A DNA stretch of 64,000 nucleotides, taken from contig JAFZHD010000040.1 of NCBI GenBank assembly GCA_017555085.1, positions 62,001 to 126,000 on the forward strand. Reading direction: 5' to 3'. Source of the stretch: Muribaculaceae bacterium (GTDB lineage Bacteria > Bacteroidota > Bacteroidia > Bacteroidales > Muribaculaceae). A model generated the notes under the pieces. The model had not been told where the DNA came from and searched no databases. It worked only from the letters and a program-made list of their open reading frames with translations. Made by a program: the position numbers and the translations under genes. Shown here piece by piece: positions 45,269-53,628 of the stretch (the first letter of the stretch is position 1; the number at the start of each line of letters is the position of its first letter).

Positions 45269-45796
45269 ATGCTATATCATATAATTTATCAAGGTCAGCA
45301 ATATGGCCCTATGGAAAAGTCGGCTCTGCGTCGCTATGGGCTGAATGCCAATTCGCAGGTGTGGCACGAAGGGTTGCCCTCATGGGTGTTTGCATCGCAA
45401 GTGCCCGATTTGGCGGGAATGTTTCCGCCTCCGTTGCCTGGTGAAGAACCAAGTGCTGTTGATTACACCGCAAATCGGCACACACCCTCAACTCCCGAAG
45501 TGCCCGCAGGCTATCGCCATGTAAATTGGTTGGCAGTGTCGATAATCGTTACCGCTGTGGGCTTTATTACTACATGTGTTGTGGGCGGAATTGTTGGCAT
45601 AATCGCGATTGTTAATGCTAATAAGGCAAACTCGATGCACGAAATGGGACAGTATGTAGAGGCGCAAAAGGCAAGTGCAACGGCCAAATCGTGTGTGATT
45701 ATCGGCTTTGTGATTGCCGCATTAGCCTTTATGGCCATCGGCTGCACACAAGTAATTGATGAGTTGTATCACATGGACTATGTGTATGGAATATAA
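45269..45796 (+). CDS. GYF-domain plus CD225/dispanin-like membrane protein
   Basis: A 175-residue protein. Residues 1-50 are a GYF_2 domain (YHIIYQGQQYGPMEKSALR, then WHEGLPSWVFASQVPDL). A proline-rich linker leads to two membrane helices (about 92-115 and 138-160) joined by a cytoplasmic segment of the CD225/dispanin type (ANKANSMHEMGQYVEAQKASATAK). GYF domains bind proline-rich peptides; the function of these bacterial proteins is unknown. First of four genes read in the same direction. Confidence 0.82.
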   Translation: MLYHIIYQGQQYGPMEKSALRRYGLNANSQVWHEGLPSWVFASQVPDLAGMFPPPLPGEEPSAVDYTANRHTPSTPEVPAGYRHVNWLAVSIIVTAVGFITTCVVGGIVGIIAIVNANKANSMHEMGQYVEAQKASATAKSCVIIGFVIAALAFMAIGCTQVIDELYHMDYVYGI

Positions 45797-45816
45797 TAAC
45801 TAAAAATTATATAACT

Positions 45817-46308
45817 ATGGATTTTATTACTGCAATTAAAACATGCTTTTCAAAGTATGCCGATTTTAACGGCCGCGCTCGCCGCTCTGAATTTTGGTAT
45901 TGGTATTTGTTTACCATTCTCGTGAGTATGTTTTCTTCTTGGATACCTTTTGCATCGTTGGTGATGTTGGCGTTGGTTATTCCCACATTGGCGGCATCAG
46001 TCCGTCGTTTGCACGATATCGGTCGCAGCGGTTGGTGGGTGTTGCTCAATGTTGTGCCATCAATTATCTGCTTTGCACTTTTAATCGCATTGTTGGGCTC
46101 GGCTTTGGTTACATTGGTAGCTGCCGGAACTTATGAGCCTGAAATGTTGATTGATAATTTAAGTGCCAATGTTGGTCTCTGTGCCGCTTATGTTTTGTCG
46201 GCATTGGCTTCATTTGTTTGCAGCATCGTTCTCATCGTTTGGTGGGCAAAAGATAGCACTCCTGGAGCAAACGAATATGGCGAAAACCCCAAAGGCATAG
46301 AGGCTTAA
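45817..46308 (+). CDS. DUF805-family membrane protein (first copy)
   Basis: A 163-residue inner-membrane protein. The DUF805 signature is clear: FSKYADFNGRARRSEFWYW at the start, RRLHDIGRSGWW in the middle and WAKDSTPGANEYGENP at the end, with four helices. Compared with the next gene it carries an extra loop of about 50 residues between helices 3 and 4. Function unknown. The first 120 bp are nearly identical to those of its neighbour. Confidence 0.88.
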   Translation: MDFITAIKTCFSKYADFNGRARRSEFWYWYLFTILVSMFSSWIPFASLVMLALVIPTLAASVRRLHDIGRSGWWVLLNVVPSIICFALLIALLGSALVTLVAAGTYEPEMLIDNLSANVGLCAAYVLSALASFVCSIVLIVWWAKDSTPGANEYGENPKGIEA

Positions 46309-46352
46309 AATCAAGAAAATCTAAATTTGTTTAACTAAATAATATTTTAATC

Positions 46353-46679
46353 ATGGATTTTGTAACAGCAATTAAAACATGCTTTTCAAAGTATGCCGAT
46401 TTTAACGGCCGCGCACGTCGTTCTGAATTTTGGTACTTCTATTTATTGACATTTGTGGCAGCATGGATTCCTTTTCTTGGTTGGCTTCTTTCTGTGGCTT
46501 TGATAATTCCGAGTTTGTCGGTTGGTGCTCGCCGTTTGCACGATATCGGTCGTAGCGGTTGGTGGCAGTTGTTGGTGTTAATACCTTTTATCGGTGGAAT
46601 CATTCTTCTCATTTGGTGGGCTGGCGATAGCAAACCTGGTGTAAATGAATATGGCGAAAACCCCAAAGAGATTGCATAA
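46353..46679 (+). CDS. DUF805-family membrane protein (second copy)
   Basis: A 108-residue paralogue of the previous gene with the same N-terminal, middle and C-terminal DUF805 motifs but three helices, the compact family size. A 47-bp block (46368-46414) is identical to 45832-45878, which points to a fairly recent tandem duplication or gene conversion. Terminator follows. Confidence 0.9.
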   Translation: MDFVTAIKTCFSKYADFNGRARRSEFWYFYLLTFVAAWIPFLGWLLSVALIIPSLSVGARRLHDIGRSGWWQLLVLIPFIGGIILLIWWAGDSKPGVNEYGENPKEIA

Positions 46680-46701
46680 CCCCAAACTGATAGACTAATA
46701 T

Positions 46702-46736
46702 AAACCTTGCTCTGTAAAGGGCGAGGTTTTTTTATT
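46702..46736 (+). terminator. Terminator after DUF805 pair
   Basis: AAACCTTGC / GCGAGGTTT stem (one G-T pair), ten-base loop, seven T residues. Confidence 0.8.
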
Positions 46737-46842
46737 TCGGCATCAAAGATTTTGCGGTAAGTGTTGTGCATCTCAATATTTTTTGCGAATATTGCAAAAT
46801 AATAACCATTTTTCAACTAACCTTAAACAACCTTACGAAAAC

Positions 46843-47346
46843 ATGAAAAGAATCTTTTTATCGCTGATGCTGATTTTGGGCCTTTCAATGAGCCTTTCAG
46901 CAAAGAAAGAAGCAATGTATGCTTATGACACAAGTTTGACCAATTTCTTCGGAATGTATTGGATTGACCGCGATGCCCAAATGTTTTACTTTGACTCTGA
47001 TAGCGAAGAAGACGCCACCATGATGATAAAGAATTACAAAAAGAATGGCAATAAAGAAACTTTTGACATCTATCCCAAGAATAACCCAAGCAAAAAGTTG
47101 GGCTCGGTGGTGCTTGTTATCAACCCCGAATTGACTGCAAAAGACGACCTCTCATCACAATCGCTCATCGTTAAGGCTTATGGCCAGACCTACAACCATG
47201 GTGTAAAGACCGAAAAACAAAACGGTAATAAGTCAAAAGGCGGCGGCAGTGAGAGCGTTGTCGACAAAGCCAAAGAAGGCGCAAAAGACCTCTTTAATAA
47301 AGGTAAAAACCTCTTTAAGAAAAAAGATAAGAAAGAAGGCGAATAA
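46843..47346 (+). CDS. Small secreted protein of unknown function
   Basis: A 167-residue protein I do not recognise. An N-terminal signal peptide (1-20, SLSA) is followed by a compact acidic/aromatic region with possible beta strands (about 22-115), a Gly/Ser linker, and a very lysine-rich amphipathic C-terminus (about 130-167, DLFNKGKNLFKKKDKK). The ATG at 46843 gives the signal peptide its normal start; the longer frame from 46783 would bury it. Stands alone between two terminators. Confidence 0.7.
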   Translation: MKRIFLSLMLILGLSMSLSAKKEAMYAYDTSLTNFFGMYWIDRDAQMFYFDSDSEEDATMMIKNYKKNGNKETFDIYPKNNPSKKLGSVVLVINPELTAKDDLSSQSLIVKAYGQTYNHGVKTEKQNGNKSKGGGSESVVDKAKEGAKDLFNKGKNLFKKKDKKEGE

Positions 47347-47374
47347 TATCGTGTGATTTCGCTTCCCAAAATAG

Positions 47375-47408
47375 CAACGCCCTGTCTCGCGTGAGAGGCA
47401 GGGCGTTG
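47375..47408. terminator. Terminator between convergent genes
   Basis: Perfect CAACGCCCTG / CAGGGCGTTG stem with an inner TCTC/GAGA pairing. Confidence 0.75.
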
Positions 47409-47430
47409 TTGTATGGTTGAGCCGTGCGGC

Positions 47431-47907
47431 TTATTTTTGAGCGTTGATGAGGTTTTGGATTGCTTCTTCAAGCGCTGTTTCGTCCATAAGACCTACATTG
47501 CTGTTGATTGTGCCGTCGGGCGAAACGAAGAGTACAAAGGGAATGGCATTTGCTTCAAATTTCTTTGCAACTTCGGGGCAACGGTCAACATCGACTGCTA
47601 TAAATTCCACTTTGCCGTTGTATTTTTCGGCCATTTTCACGAAAGTGGGTTTGAAGTTGTTGCAAGGGCCACACCATGTAGCGCTGAAATCAACAACAAC
47701 GGGGTGGTCGATGCCTGTAAAGTCGAGGAGTTCGTCGGCTTTGAGTTCATATACGCCGCTTCTCACATAACCGGGGTCGCCAACTGTTGTTTCGACAGTT
47801 TCGCCGGCATTTTCATTTTTTTGAACGGCTGAATTGTTGCCGCAAGATGACAATACAGCAACTGCTGCGATAGCCATGCTTGAAAGAATGAGGCTGATTT
47901 TTTTCAT
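47431..47907 (-). CDS. Thioredoxin-fold lipoprotein
   Basis: A 158-residue exported thioredoxin. Lipoprotein signal with LSSC gives Cys22; after a short linker comes a thioredoxin domain with active site WCGPCNN and the cis-proline in NAIPFVLF. It probably acts in the periplasm or at a membrane surface on protein disulfides. It follows the flavin reductase gene by 22 bp. Confidence 0.9.
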   Translation of the reverse strand: MKKISLILSSMAIAAVAVLSSCGNNSAVQKNENAGETVETTVGDPGYVRSGVYELKADELLDFTGIDHPVVVDFSATWCGPCNNFKPTFVKMAEKYNGKVEFIAVDVDRCPEVAKKFEANAIPFVLFVSPDGTINSNVGLMDETALEEAIQNLINAQK

Positions 47908-47929
47908 CGTTTTGAGTTTTTAGAGTTGT

Positions 47930-48439
47930 TTATTGGTTAATCCACACATTTTTTATTCCGGCGATATAGATATTGTGCAAGTTGCCTTTTTCGGGACCAT
48001 ACCAGTTTTGTAGCGGTGTGGTGTCGGTAAATTTGTCGGCAGCCATTGCATCTTTATAAAGTATCTCGCATTCGATAATGATGTGGGCTTGCTGAAAGGC
48101 AACCTGTCCCGAGGGGAGTGTCAACGGGGTGAGCGTCGGCTCGTTCATTTTGTCATATTCGCGTCCGCTTTTTGTGCCCATCACTGTGAGGGTGGGGCGC
48201 ATCGACTGCGGGAAAAATGTGAGCGTGAATCGGCCGCTGCGGTTGATGTATTGGTTGGTAAGTCGCTCTGGGCGCACATATATTGTTGCCACGGGCTTGT
48301 TCCACAAGTAACCCATACCACCCCAACTTGCTGTCATCATGTTGTAGTCGGCGCTGTCGCCGGCTGTTATGAGCATCCATTGATGCCCTATCAGGTCGAT
48401 GATGTTTTGATTCAGTTGCTCGGGCTTGATTTCTTTCAT
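47930..48439 (-). CDS. Flavin reductase-like / FMN-binding split-barrel protein
   Basis: A 169-residue cytoplasmic protein of the flavin reductase-like family. MMTASWGGMGYLWNKPV and YVRPERLTNQYI match the FMN-binding core. These proteins reduce flavin or act in electron transfer; which is not clear. ATG at 48439 (MKEIKPEQ) is preferred to 48457. Operon with the thioredoxin-fold lipoprotein, suggesting a redox role. Confidence 0.87.
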   Translation of the reverse strand: MKEIKPEQLNQNIIDLIGHQWMLITAGDSADYNMMTASWGGMGYLWNKPVATIYVRPERLTNQYINRSGRFTLTFFPQSMRPTLTVMGTKSGREYDKMNEPTLTPLTLPSGQVAFQQAHIIIECEILYKDAMAADKFTDTTPLQNWYGPEKGNLHNIYIAGIKNVWINQ

Positions 48440-48457
48440 AACTATGATTTGAAACAA

Positions 48458-48499
48458 AGAGGAGTACAGGTTTCTTGTATAGAAACGCTCTACTCCTCT
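48458..48499 (-). terminator. Terminator after mdh
   Basis: AGAGGAGTA / TACTCCTCT outer stem and GTTTC/GAAAC inner stem, downstream of mdh on the minus strand. Confidence 0.65.
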
Positions 48500-48530
48500 A
48501 AAAGTTTATTTATCGGGTTGAAAAAGTCGC

Positions 48531-49457
48531 TTATGCGAGAGCGGCGTTAGTACCGTGAACTGCGGCAGCGCTCTTAGCGAAGAGTTCTTTTTCTTCGTCG
48601 TTGAGGTCAAATTCAACTACTTTTTCGATACCGTTGCGGCCGAGGATACAGGGAACACCGATGCAAAGGTCTTTTTCGCCGTATTCGCCTTCGAGCAATG
48701 CGCTACAAGTAATCATTTTCTTTTGGTCGTGGATAACTGCTGCTGCAACTTGTGCTGCTGCTGCACCGGGAGCATACCATGCTGATGTGCCGAGCAAGCC
48801 TGTGAGAGTAGCACCACCTACCATTGTGTCAGCTGCGATTTTTTTGAGAGTTTCAGCGTCGATGAGTTCGCTAACGGGGATACCGCGGTAAGCAGCATAG
48901 CGAGTCAAAGGAATCATTGTAGTGTCGCCGTGGCCACCGATAACGATACCTTCGATTTCGTTGGGGTTAGCGTTGAGAGCTTGGCTCAAATAGAATTTGA
49001 AACGAGCGCTGTCGAGTGCGCCACCCATACCGATGATGCGGTTTTTGGGAAGACCGCTTGTTTTGTGGATGAGGTATGTCATAGTGTCCATGGGGTTAGA
49101 CACGCAGATGATGATTGCATCGGGAGAGTATTTCAATACGTTGTCAGTAACTGATTTCACGATACCAGCGTTAACGCCGATGAGTTCTTCGCGAGTCATA
49201 CCGGGTTTGCGGGGAATACCTGATGTGATAACCACTACATCGCTACCAGCAGTTTTTTCATAATCGTTAGTTACACCAGTGAGGCGAGTGTTGAGGTTGA
49301 GGATATTAGCAGTTTGCATGATATCCATTGCTTTACCTTCTGAAAGACCTTCTTTGATGTCGATGAGAACTACTTCGTCGGCTACGCCTGTTGTAACCAA
49401 TACATTAGCACATGTTGCGCCTACATTACCGGCGCCTACAACTGTAACTTTTGACAT
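48531..49457 (-). CDS. mdh: Malate dehydrogenase
   Basis: A 308-residue LDH-like malate dehydrogenase. NAD site GAGNVG (8-13) with Asp33 choosing NAD; the active-site loop IPRKPGMTR has Arg83 in place of the lactate Gln, which sets oxaloacetate/malate specificity; catalytic His176 lies in GGHGDTT. In Bacteroidetes it feeds the reductive branch towards fumarate and succinate. Single-gene unit with its own -7 box and terminator. Confidence 0.96.
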   Translation of the reverse strand: MSKVTVVGAGNVGATCANVLVTTGVADEVVLIDIKEGLSEGKAMDIMQTANILNLNTRLTGVTNDYEKTAGSDVVVITSGIPRKPGMTREELIGVNAGIVKSVTDNVLKYSPDAIIICVSNPMDTMTYLIHKTSGLPKNRIIGMGGALDSARFKFYLSQALNANPNEIEGIVIGGHGDTTMIPLTRYAAYRGIPVSELIDAETLKKIAADTMVGGATLTGLLGTSAWYAPGAAAAQVAAAVIHDQKKMITCSALLEGEYGEKDLCIGVPCILGRNGIEKVVEFDLNDEEKELFAKSAAAVHGTNAALA

Positions 49458-49517
49458 AATTTTTGTTGTTAAAAATGGTTTATATATTGTTTTGATTATT
49501 CGCTATTTTCAGCACTA

Positions 49518-49525
49518 CAAATTTA
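49518..49525 (-). promoter_or_regulatory. -7 element (TAAATTTG) before mdh
   Basis: Minus-strand TAnnTTTG, 60 bp before the mdh ATG; no clear -33. Confidence 0.45.
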
Positions 49526-49590
49526 ATGATTTATTTTTAGTATGCTGATATAAAAACCGAAAAATTTTCTCGGATAGTTAAAACATTTTG

Positions 49591-50160
49591 TCAAAGCGTG
49601 TTGAGCAACTGCTCGACAACGGCAGGGAAATGGGCGTGTTCAAGGCCGTGGATGCGCTCGGCGAGGGTGTCGGGGGTGTCGTCGGGCATAACGGGACATG
49701 TGGCTTGGAAGATGATTTTGCCACCGTCAACCTCGGTTGTCACATGGTGAATGGTGATGCCGCTTTGGTTGTCGCCGGCATCGATAACGGCCTGGTGCAC
49801 ATGGTGTCCCCACATGCCGGGACCGCCGTGGCGGGGGAGCAGCGAGGGGTGTATGTTGATGATGCGTCGCTCATAGGCGCTGATGATTGTGTCGGGAATG
49901 ATGCACAAAAATCCTGCAAGCACAATCAGGTCGATGTCGTTGGCGTGCAACAGGTCGAGAATTTCGTCGCCTTGCAGCCATTGTTCGCGCGAGAATGAGA
50001 CTGTGGGCACACCTGCCGTTTTCATCTTGTCGTGAACGGCAGCGTTGGCGCGGTTTGACAGTGCGATTTTGACTGTCGCAACGGGGTTGTCGGCAAAATG
50101 TTGTGCTATGGCAAGGGCGTTGGAACCGGTGCCCGATGCAAAAATTGCAATATGTTTCAT
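49591..50160 (-). CDS. purN: Phosphoribosylglycinamide formyltransferase
   Basis: A 189-residue GART enzyme of purine synthesis. GTGSNALAI phosphate loop, catalytic Asn102 and His104 in NIHPSLLP, and Asp145 in EVDGGKI correspond to the E. coli triad. Start ATG at 50160 is chosen; the longer frame would run into the upstream ABC gene, which ends 16 bp before. Confidence 0.95.
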   Translation of the reverse strand: MKHIAIFASGTGSNALAIAQHFADNPVATVKIALSNRANAAVHDKMKTAGVPTVSFSREQWLQGDEILDLLHANDIDLIVLAGFLCIIPDTIISAYERRIINIHPSLLPRHGGPGMWGHHVHQAVIDAGDNQSGITIHHVTTEVDGGKIIFQATCPVMPDDTPDTLAERIHGLEHAHFPAVVEQLLNTL

Positions 50161-50176
50161 TGCTGATTGTTCGGAG

Positions 50177-52003
50177 TTAAAATTTCTGCATATCAACGAG
50201 TCGCTTGTAATAGCGGTTGAGGGCGAGCAACTCATCGTGTGTGCCGCTTTCGACGATGCGACCTTCGTGCATGACGCATATCATGTCGGCATTTTTGATT
50301 GTTGACAATCGGTGGGCGATGACGAGCGTTGTGCGGTCTTGCATAAGGCGGTCGAGCGCCTCTTGCACCAAGTGTTCACTCTCAGAGTCGAGTGCCGATG
50401 TGGCCTCGTCGAGAATGAGTATGGGTGGGTTTTTGAGAATTGCGCGAGCAATAGACAAGCGTTGGCGTTGGCCGCCCGACAAACGGCAACCGCGGTCGCC
50501 GATGTTGGTGTCATAGCCTTGCTCCGATTCCATGATAAACTCGTGGGCATTGGCTATTTTGGCGGCTTCGATAACCTGTTCCATTGAGGCTTCTTTCACG
50601 CCAAATGTTATGTTGTTGTAGAAAGAGTCGTTAAAGAGAATGGCCTCTTGGTTGACATTGCCCATAAACGAGCGAAGGTCGTGAACACGCAAATCGCGCA
50701 CATCGATGCCGTCGATTGTGATTGAGCCGGAATCAACATCATAGAAGCGGGGAATGAGGTCGGCCATGGTCGATTTGCCCGAGCCCGATTGTCCTACAAG
50801 GGCAACGGTTGCTCCGGCAGGAATGTTGAGCGACACATTGTGAATCACTGTGTTGCTGCCATAACTGAAAGTGATGTCGTTGTAGCTGATTTCGCCACGC
50901 AATTTGCCTATTTCTTTGGGAGTTTCGGGGTCTTTGATGGGATTGTCGGCATTGAGAATTTTGTCAACGCGCTCCATTGATGCAAGACCTTTTTGAATGG
51001 CATACATTGCTTTTGAAAGGTCTTTAGCGGGGTTGATGATGCTGTAAAATATCACCATGTAATAGATGAATGAGGCGGCGTTGATTGACGACATGCCGTT
51101 GAGAATGAGTGTGCCGCCAAACCACAACACGATTGCTATAGCTGCTGTGCCGAGAAATTCGCTCATGGGATGGGCCAACGACTGTCGGCGAGCCACTTTG
51201 TTGCTGATGTTGAAGAAAATGTCGTTTTCGCGGTGGAAGCGTTTTTTCACTTTGTCTTCGGCGTTAAAGGCTTTGATGATGCGCAATCCGCCGAGGGTTT
51301 CCTCGATGTTTGACATGAGTGTGCCCCATTGCTGTTGCCCTTCGAGTGATTTGCGTTTGAGGCGTTTGCCTACGCGGCCCATCACAAGACCAGCCAAGGG
51401 GAGCAAGATGAGTACAAAAACGGTGAGTTGCCAGCTGATGGCTATCATCATGCCCAAACACACGATAATCATCACGGGGTTTTTGAACATCATGTCGAGC
51501 GATGCCATGATAGAGTTTTCGATTTCGGCCACATCACCGCTCATGCGCGCCATCACATCGCCTTTGCGCTCTGATGTGAAAAACGAGATGGGCAAGGCTG
51601 TGATTTTGTCATAAACAAAGTTGCGAATGTCGCGAACGATGCCCGAACGCATCGGCACGATGAAATATGAACTCAAATAGGTCACTCCGGTTTTGAGCGC
51701 GGTCATAATCACCAACAAGGTGGCGAGCATAGCCAATGCGGCCGATGCGCCCCAACGCTGAATAACCACTTGGGTGTAATAGTAAAAGTTGTTGATAATC
51801 ACATCTTTTGCATCGCCGTCGGCCATAGTCATATAGTCGTAGGCGACATCCTTGATTTGGAACAGCATTTCAAGGATGGGGATGATGATTGCAAACGAGA
51901 AAAGTGTGAGAACTGCGGCCAGAATATTGAAAATGATATTCAGCGCGAGATAGTGCTTGTAGGGAGGAACAAAGCGTCGTAGTATTCTGAAAAACTCTTT
52001 CAT
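50177..52003 (-). CDS. ABC exporter, MsbA-like (fused permease-ATPase)
   Basis: A 608-residue half transporter: six membrane helices (about 18-320) and a C-terminal ATPase with Walker A GQSGSGKST, signature LSGGQRQRLS and Walker B LILDEATSALD. The start MKEFFRILRRFVPPYKHY is typical of Bacteroidetes homologues annotated as lipid A/phospholipid exporters, and MsbA function is plausible, but drug or peptide export cannot be excluded. A -7 box ends 4 bp before the ATG, which implies a leaderless mRNA. Followed by purN. Confidence 0.9.
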   Translation of the reverse strand: MKEFFRILRRFVPPYKHYLALNIIFNILAAVLTLFSFAIIIPILEMLFQIKDVAYDYMTMADGDAKDVIINNFYYYTQVVIQRWGASAALAMLATLLVIMTALKTGVTYLSSYFIVPMRSGIVRDIRNFVYDKITALPISFFTSERKGDVMARMSGDVAEIENSIMASLDMMFKNPVMIIVCLGMMIAISWQLTVFVLILLPLAGLVMGRVGKRLKRKSLEGQQQWGTLMSNIEETLGGLRIIKAFNAEDKVKKRFHRENDIFFNISNKVARRQSLAHPMSEFLGTAAIAIVLWFGGTLILNGMSSINAASFIYYMVIFYSIINPAKDLSKAMYAIQKGLASMERVDKILNADNPIKDPETPKEIGKLRGEISYNDITFSYGSNTVIHNVSLNIPAGATVALVGQSGSGKSTMADLIPRFYDVDSGSITIDGIDVRDLRVHDLRSFMGNVNQEAILFNDSFYNNITFGVKEASMEQVIEAAKIANAHEFIMESEQGYDTNIGDRGCRLSGGQRQRLSIARAILKNPPILILDEATSALDSESEHLVQEALDRLMQDRTTLVIAHRLSTIKNADMICVMHEGRIVESGTHDELLALNRYYKRLVDMQKF

Positions 52004-52007
52004 GGTG

Positions 52008-52015
52008 CAAAGTTA
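52008..52015 (-). promoter_or_regulatory. -7 element (TAACTTTG) touching the ABC exporter start
   Basis: Perfect TAnnTTTG on the minus strand, 4 bp from the ATG at 52003. No -33 TTG at standard spacing is seen. Confidence 0.5.
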
Positions 52016-52127
52016 GCAATTAATGTGTATAATGCATAATTGTAAGTGATATTTGGCCTTTTTGGACAAAAAATTGTTGTATGTGTAAGGCAAAAAGTGT
52101 AATTTTAGCAACTAAAACATTAAAGCA

Positions 52128-52838
52128 ATGTCAAAATCGGTATCAAAAATTATTTCGTCAGTGATTATCGCCCTTGGAGTGGTGATGTTGGGCGTGTGCA
52201 TTAAGTCGGGTATCGACAATTTTTCGTATAGCGACCGCGTGGTGACTGTCAGGGGGCTTGCCGAGAAAGAGGTAATGGCCAACAAGGTCACTTGGCCCAT
52301 AGTGTTCAAAGAAATGGGCAACGATTTGCCGCAGATTTATGCGTCGATAAACAAGACTAACAATGCCATTGTGGAGTTTTTGAAAACAAACGGTTTGTCG
52401 GCCGACGAAATCGAGATTAACGCACCTGATATTATCGATATGCAAGCCGACCGTTATTCGTCAAACAACAAGCCCTATCGGTATAATGTGACATCGGTAA
52501 TCACGGTCATATCGGGAAATGTGGGGTTGGTAAACAATCTCATAAGCCGTCAGGCCGAATTGCTGAAACAAGGCATTGCGATTGTTTCGGACAAGTATAG
52601 TTACCCCACAAACTATGAGTTTACCGAGCTGAACACGGTCAAACCCGAGATGATTGCCGAGGCGACAAGCAAAGCCCGCGAGGCTGCCTGTAAGTTTGCC
52701 GCCGATTCAGAAAGCAAATTGGGCAAAATCAAAACAGCCTCACAAGGTCAGTTCACAATCTCTGACCGCGACGAATACACTCCTTATGTCAAAAATGTGA
52801 GAGTCGTAACCACGATAGTGTATTATCTCGAAGATTAA
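52128..52838 (+). CDS. SIMPL-domain (DUF541) membrane-anchored protein
   Basis: A 236-residue protein with one N-terminal membrane helix (about 8-28) and a SIMPL/DUF541 domain starting at VVTVRGLAEKEVMANKVTW. Residues about 170-236 include the conserved ATSKAREAACKFA helix. It should face the periplasm. Members of this family (for example E. coli YggE) are linked to oxidative stress but have no settled function. Single gene, with tRNA-Leu 81 bp downstream. Confidence 0.87.
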   Translation: MSKSVSKIISSVIIALGVVMLGVCIKSGIDNFSYSDRVVTVRGLAEKEVMANKVTWPIVFKEMGNDLPQIYASINKTNNAIVEFLKTNGLSADEIEINAPDIIDMQADRYSSNNKPYRYNVTSVITVISGNVGLVNNLISRQAELLKQGIAIVSDKYSYPTNYEFTELNTVKPEMIAEATSKAREAACKFAADSESKLGKIKTASQGQFTISDRDEYTPYVKNVRVVTTIVYYLED

Positions 52839-52901
52839 AGCGGCGCAATGCTTTTTGAAAAATAATTGTGGGCAAAGTGGCGTAAAAACGAATAAAAATG
52901 C

Positions 52902-52909
52902 TATCTTTG
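52902..52909 (+). promoter_or_regulatory. -7 element (TATCTTTG) before tRNA-Leu
   Basis: Perfect TAnnTTTG ending 10 bp before the mature tRNA 5' end; -33 weak. Confidence 0.55.
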
Positions 52910-52919
52910 CACTGCAAAT

Positions 52920-53000
52920 GCCCAGGTGGCGGAATGGTAGACGCGCTCGTTTCAGGTGCGAGTGCTGCGAGGCGTGCAGGTTCGAGTCCTGTTCTGGGCA
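52920..53000 (+). tRNA. tRNA-Leu (anticodon CAG)
   Basis: An 81-nt class II tRNA. Acceptor GCCCAGG pairs with TCTGGGC, anticodon stem CTCGT/GCGAG closes the loop TTCAGGT (CAG at 52953-52955), and T arm is CAGGTTCGAGTCCTG. Discriminator base A fits leucine. The 3' CCA is not encoded (CA then AT follows). It reads CTG codons. Confidence 0.93.
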
Positions 53001-53007
53001 CAATCAC

Positions 53008-53036
53008 AAGGGGAGGAATGAAAATTCCTCCCCTTT
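53008..53036 (+). terminator. Terminator after tRNA-Leu
   Basis: AAGGGGAGGAAT / ATTCCTCCCCTT stem with a four-base loop and T residues, 8 bp after the tRNA. Confidence 0.85.
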
Positions 53037-53071
53037 CTGCTTTTATGGGTTAAGAGATTTCAAAAAAATAG

Positions 53072-53097
53072 CAAAAGCGGCTTGGCGGCCGCTTTTG
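53072..53097 (+). other. Second hairpin downstream of tRNA-Leu
   Basis: Perfect CAAAAGCGGC / GCCGCTTTTG stem with a six-base loop, about 36 bp after the first terminator. Its arms carry A and T runs, so it may act as a bidirectional terminator. Confidence 0.55.
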
Positions 53098-53173
53098 TCG
53101 TGTTGTAGAATAATGGATTATTCGTTGTTCTTGCGATTGATGAAATTGGTGACTGTTTGGAGGTAAAAGAAAA

Positions 53174-53218
53174 AGCCGTGAGAGTCAGGGAAGGTGGACT
53201 ATCACGGCTGAGTCTTTT
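53174..53218 (+). terminator. Third hairpin with T run
   Basis: AGCCGTGA / TCACGGCT stem with inner AGTC/GACT pairs, followed by GAGTC and six T residues. No gene lies between it and the previous hairpin, so an unseen short transcript may end here. Confidence 0.55.
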
Positions 53219-53220
53219 TT

Positions 53221-53402
53221 GTGCTTTCAGAGTATCAGCGTTGAACTCAAATAAAAAATGTGTTTTTCATAGTATCAGTAAATTTTTCTGTGTGTTTTTC
53301 TGCTGTGTGTTTTCCTTGTTGTGTGTTTCTCTTGTTAAGTGTGTGTCTTTCATAGTATTAGTGTAGAATCTTTTAAGGTGTGTTTTTCATAGTGTTAGTC
53401 AG
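53221..53402 (+). repeat. Degenerate repeats with core TTTCATAGTATTAGT
   Basis: Four related units start near 53221, 53259, 53341 and 53378; the last three share GTGTGT-TTTC-ATAGT-TTAGT with small changes. Between them (53290-53336) are three shorter GTGTGTTTTTC-like units. The stretch 53219-53605 holds no gene. Spacing is irregular, so it is not a CRISPR array. Confidence 0.6.
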
Positions 53403-53605
53403 AAATCATTGTCTTTCGGTTTTGTATTGCAAATTTAAGTAGGCTTTTGGATTCGCAAAGAATAGTTGCAATAGTTGTATTTTAAAGATTTTTGCAAAAA
53501 ATTGCAAGAGTGTGTAATGTGTTGATATATAGCAGATAAGATTAAAGAAAATATAAAATGCTGCAATAAAATGTTGCCAAATGAATTTTAGTTGATTTAT
53601 TTTAT

Positions 53606-53613
53606 TAATTTTG
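53606..53613 (+). promoter_or_regulatory. -7 element (TAATTTTG) before the TerB-like gene
   Basis: TAnnTTTG ending 15 bp before the ATG at 53629; AT-rich upstream, no clear -33. Confidence 0.4.
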
Positions 53614-53628
53614 TTGCAAAATGATAAT

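Noticed and set aside
53221..53402. Possible CRISPR array
   Set aside because: Units are degenerate, unequal in length and irregularly spaced, there are no distinct spacers, and no cas gene is present.
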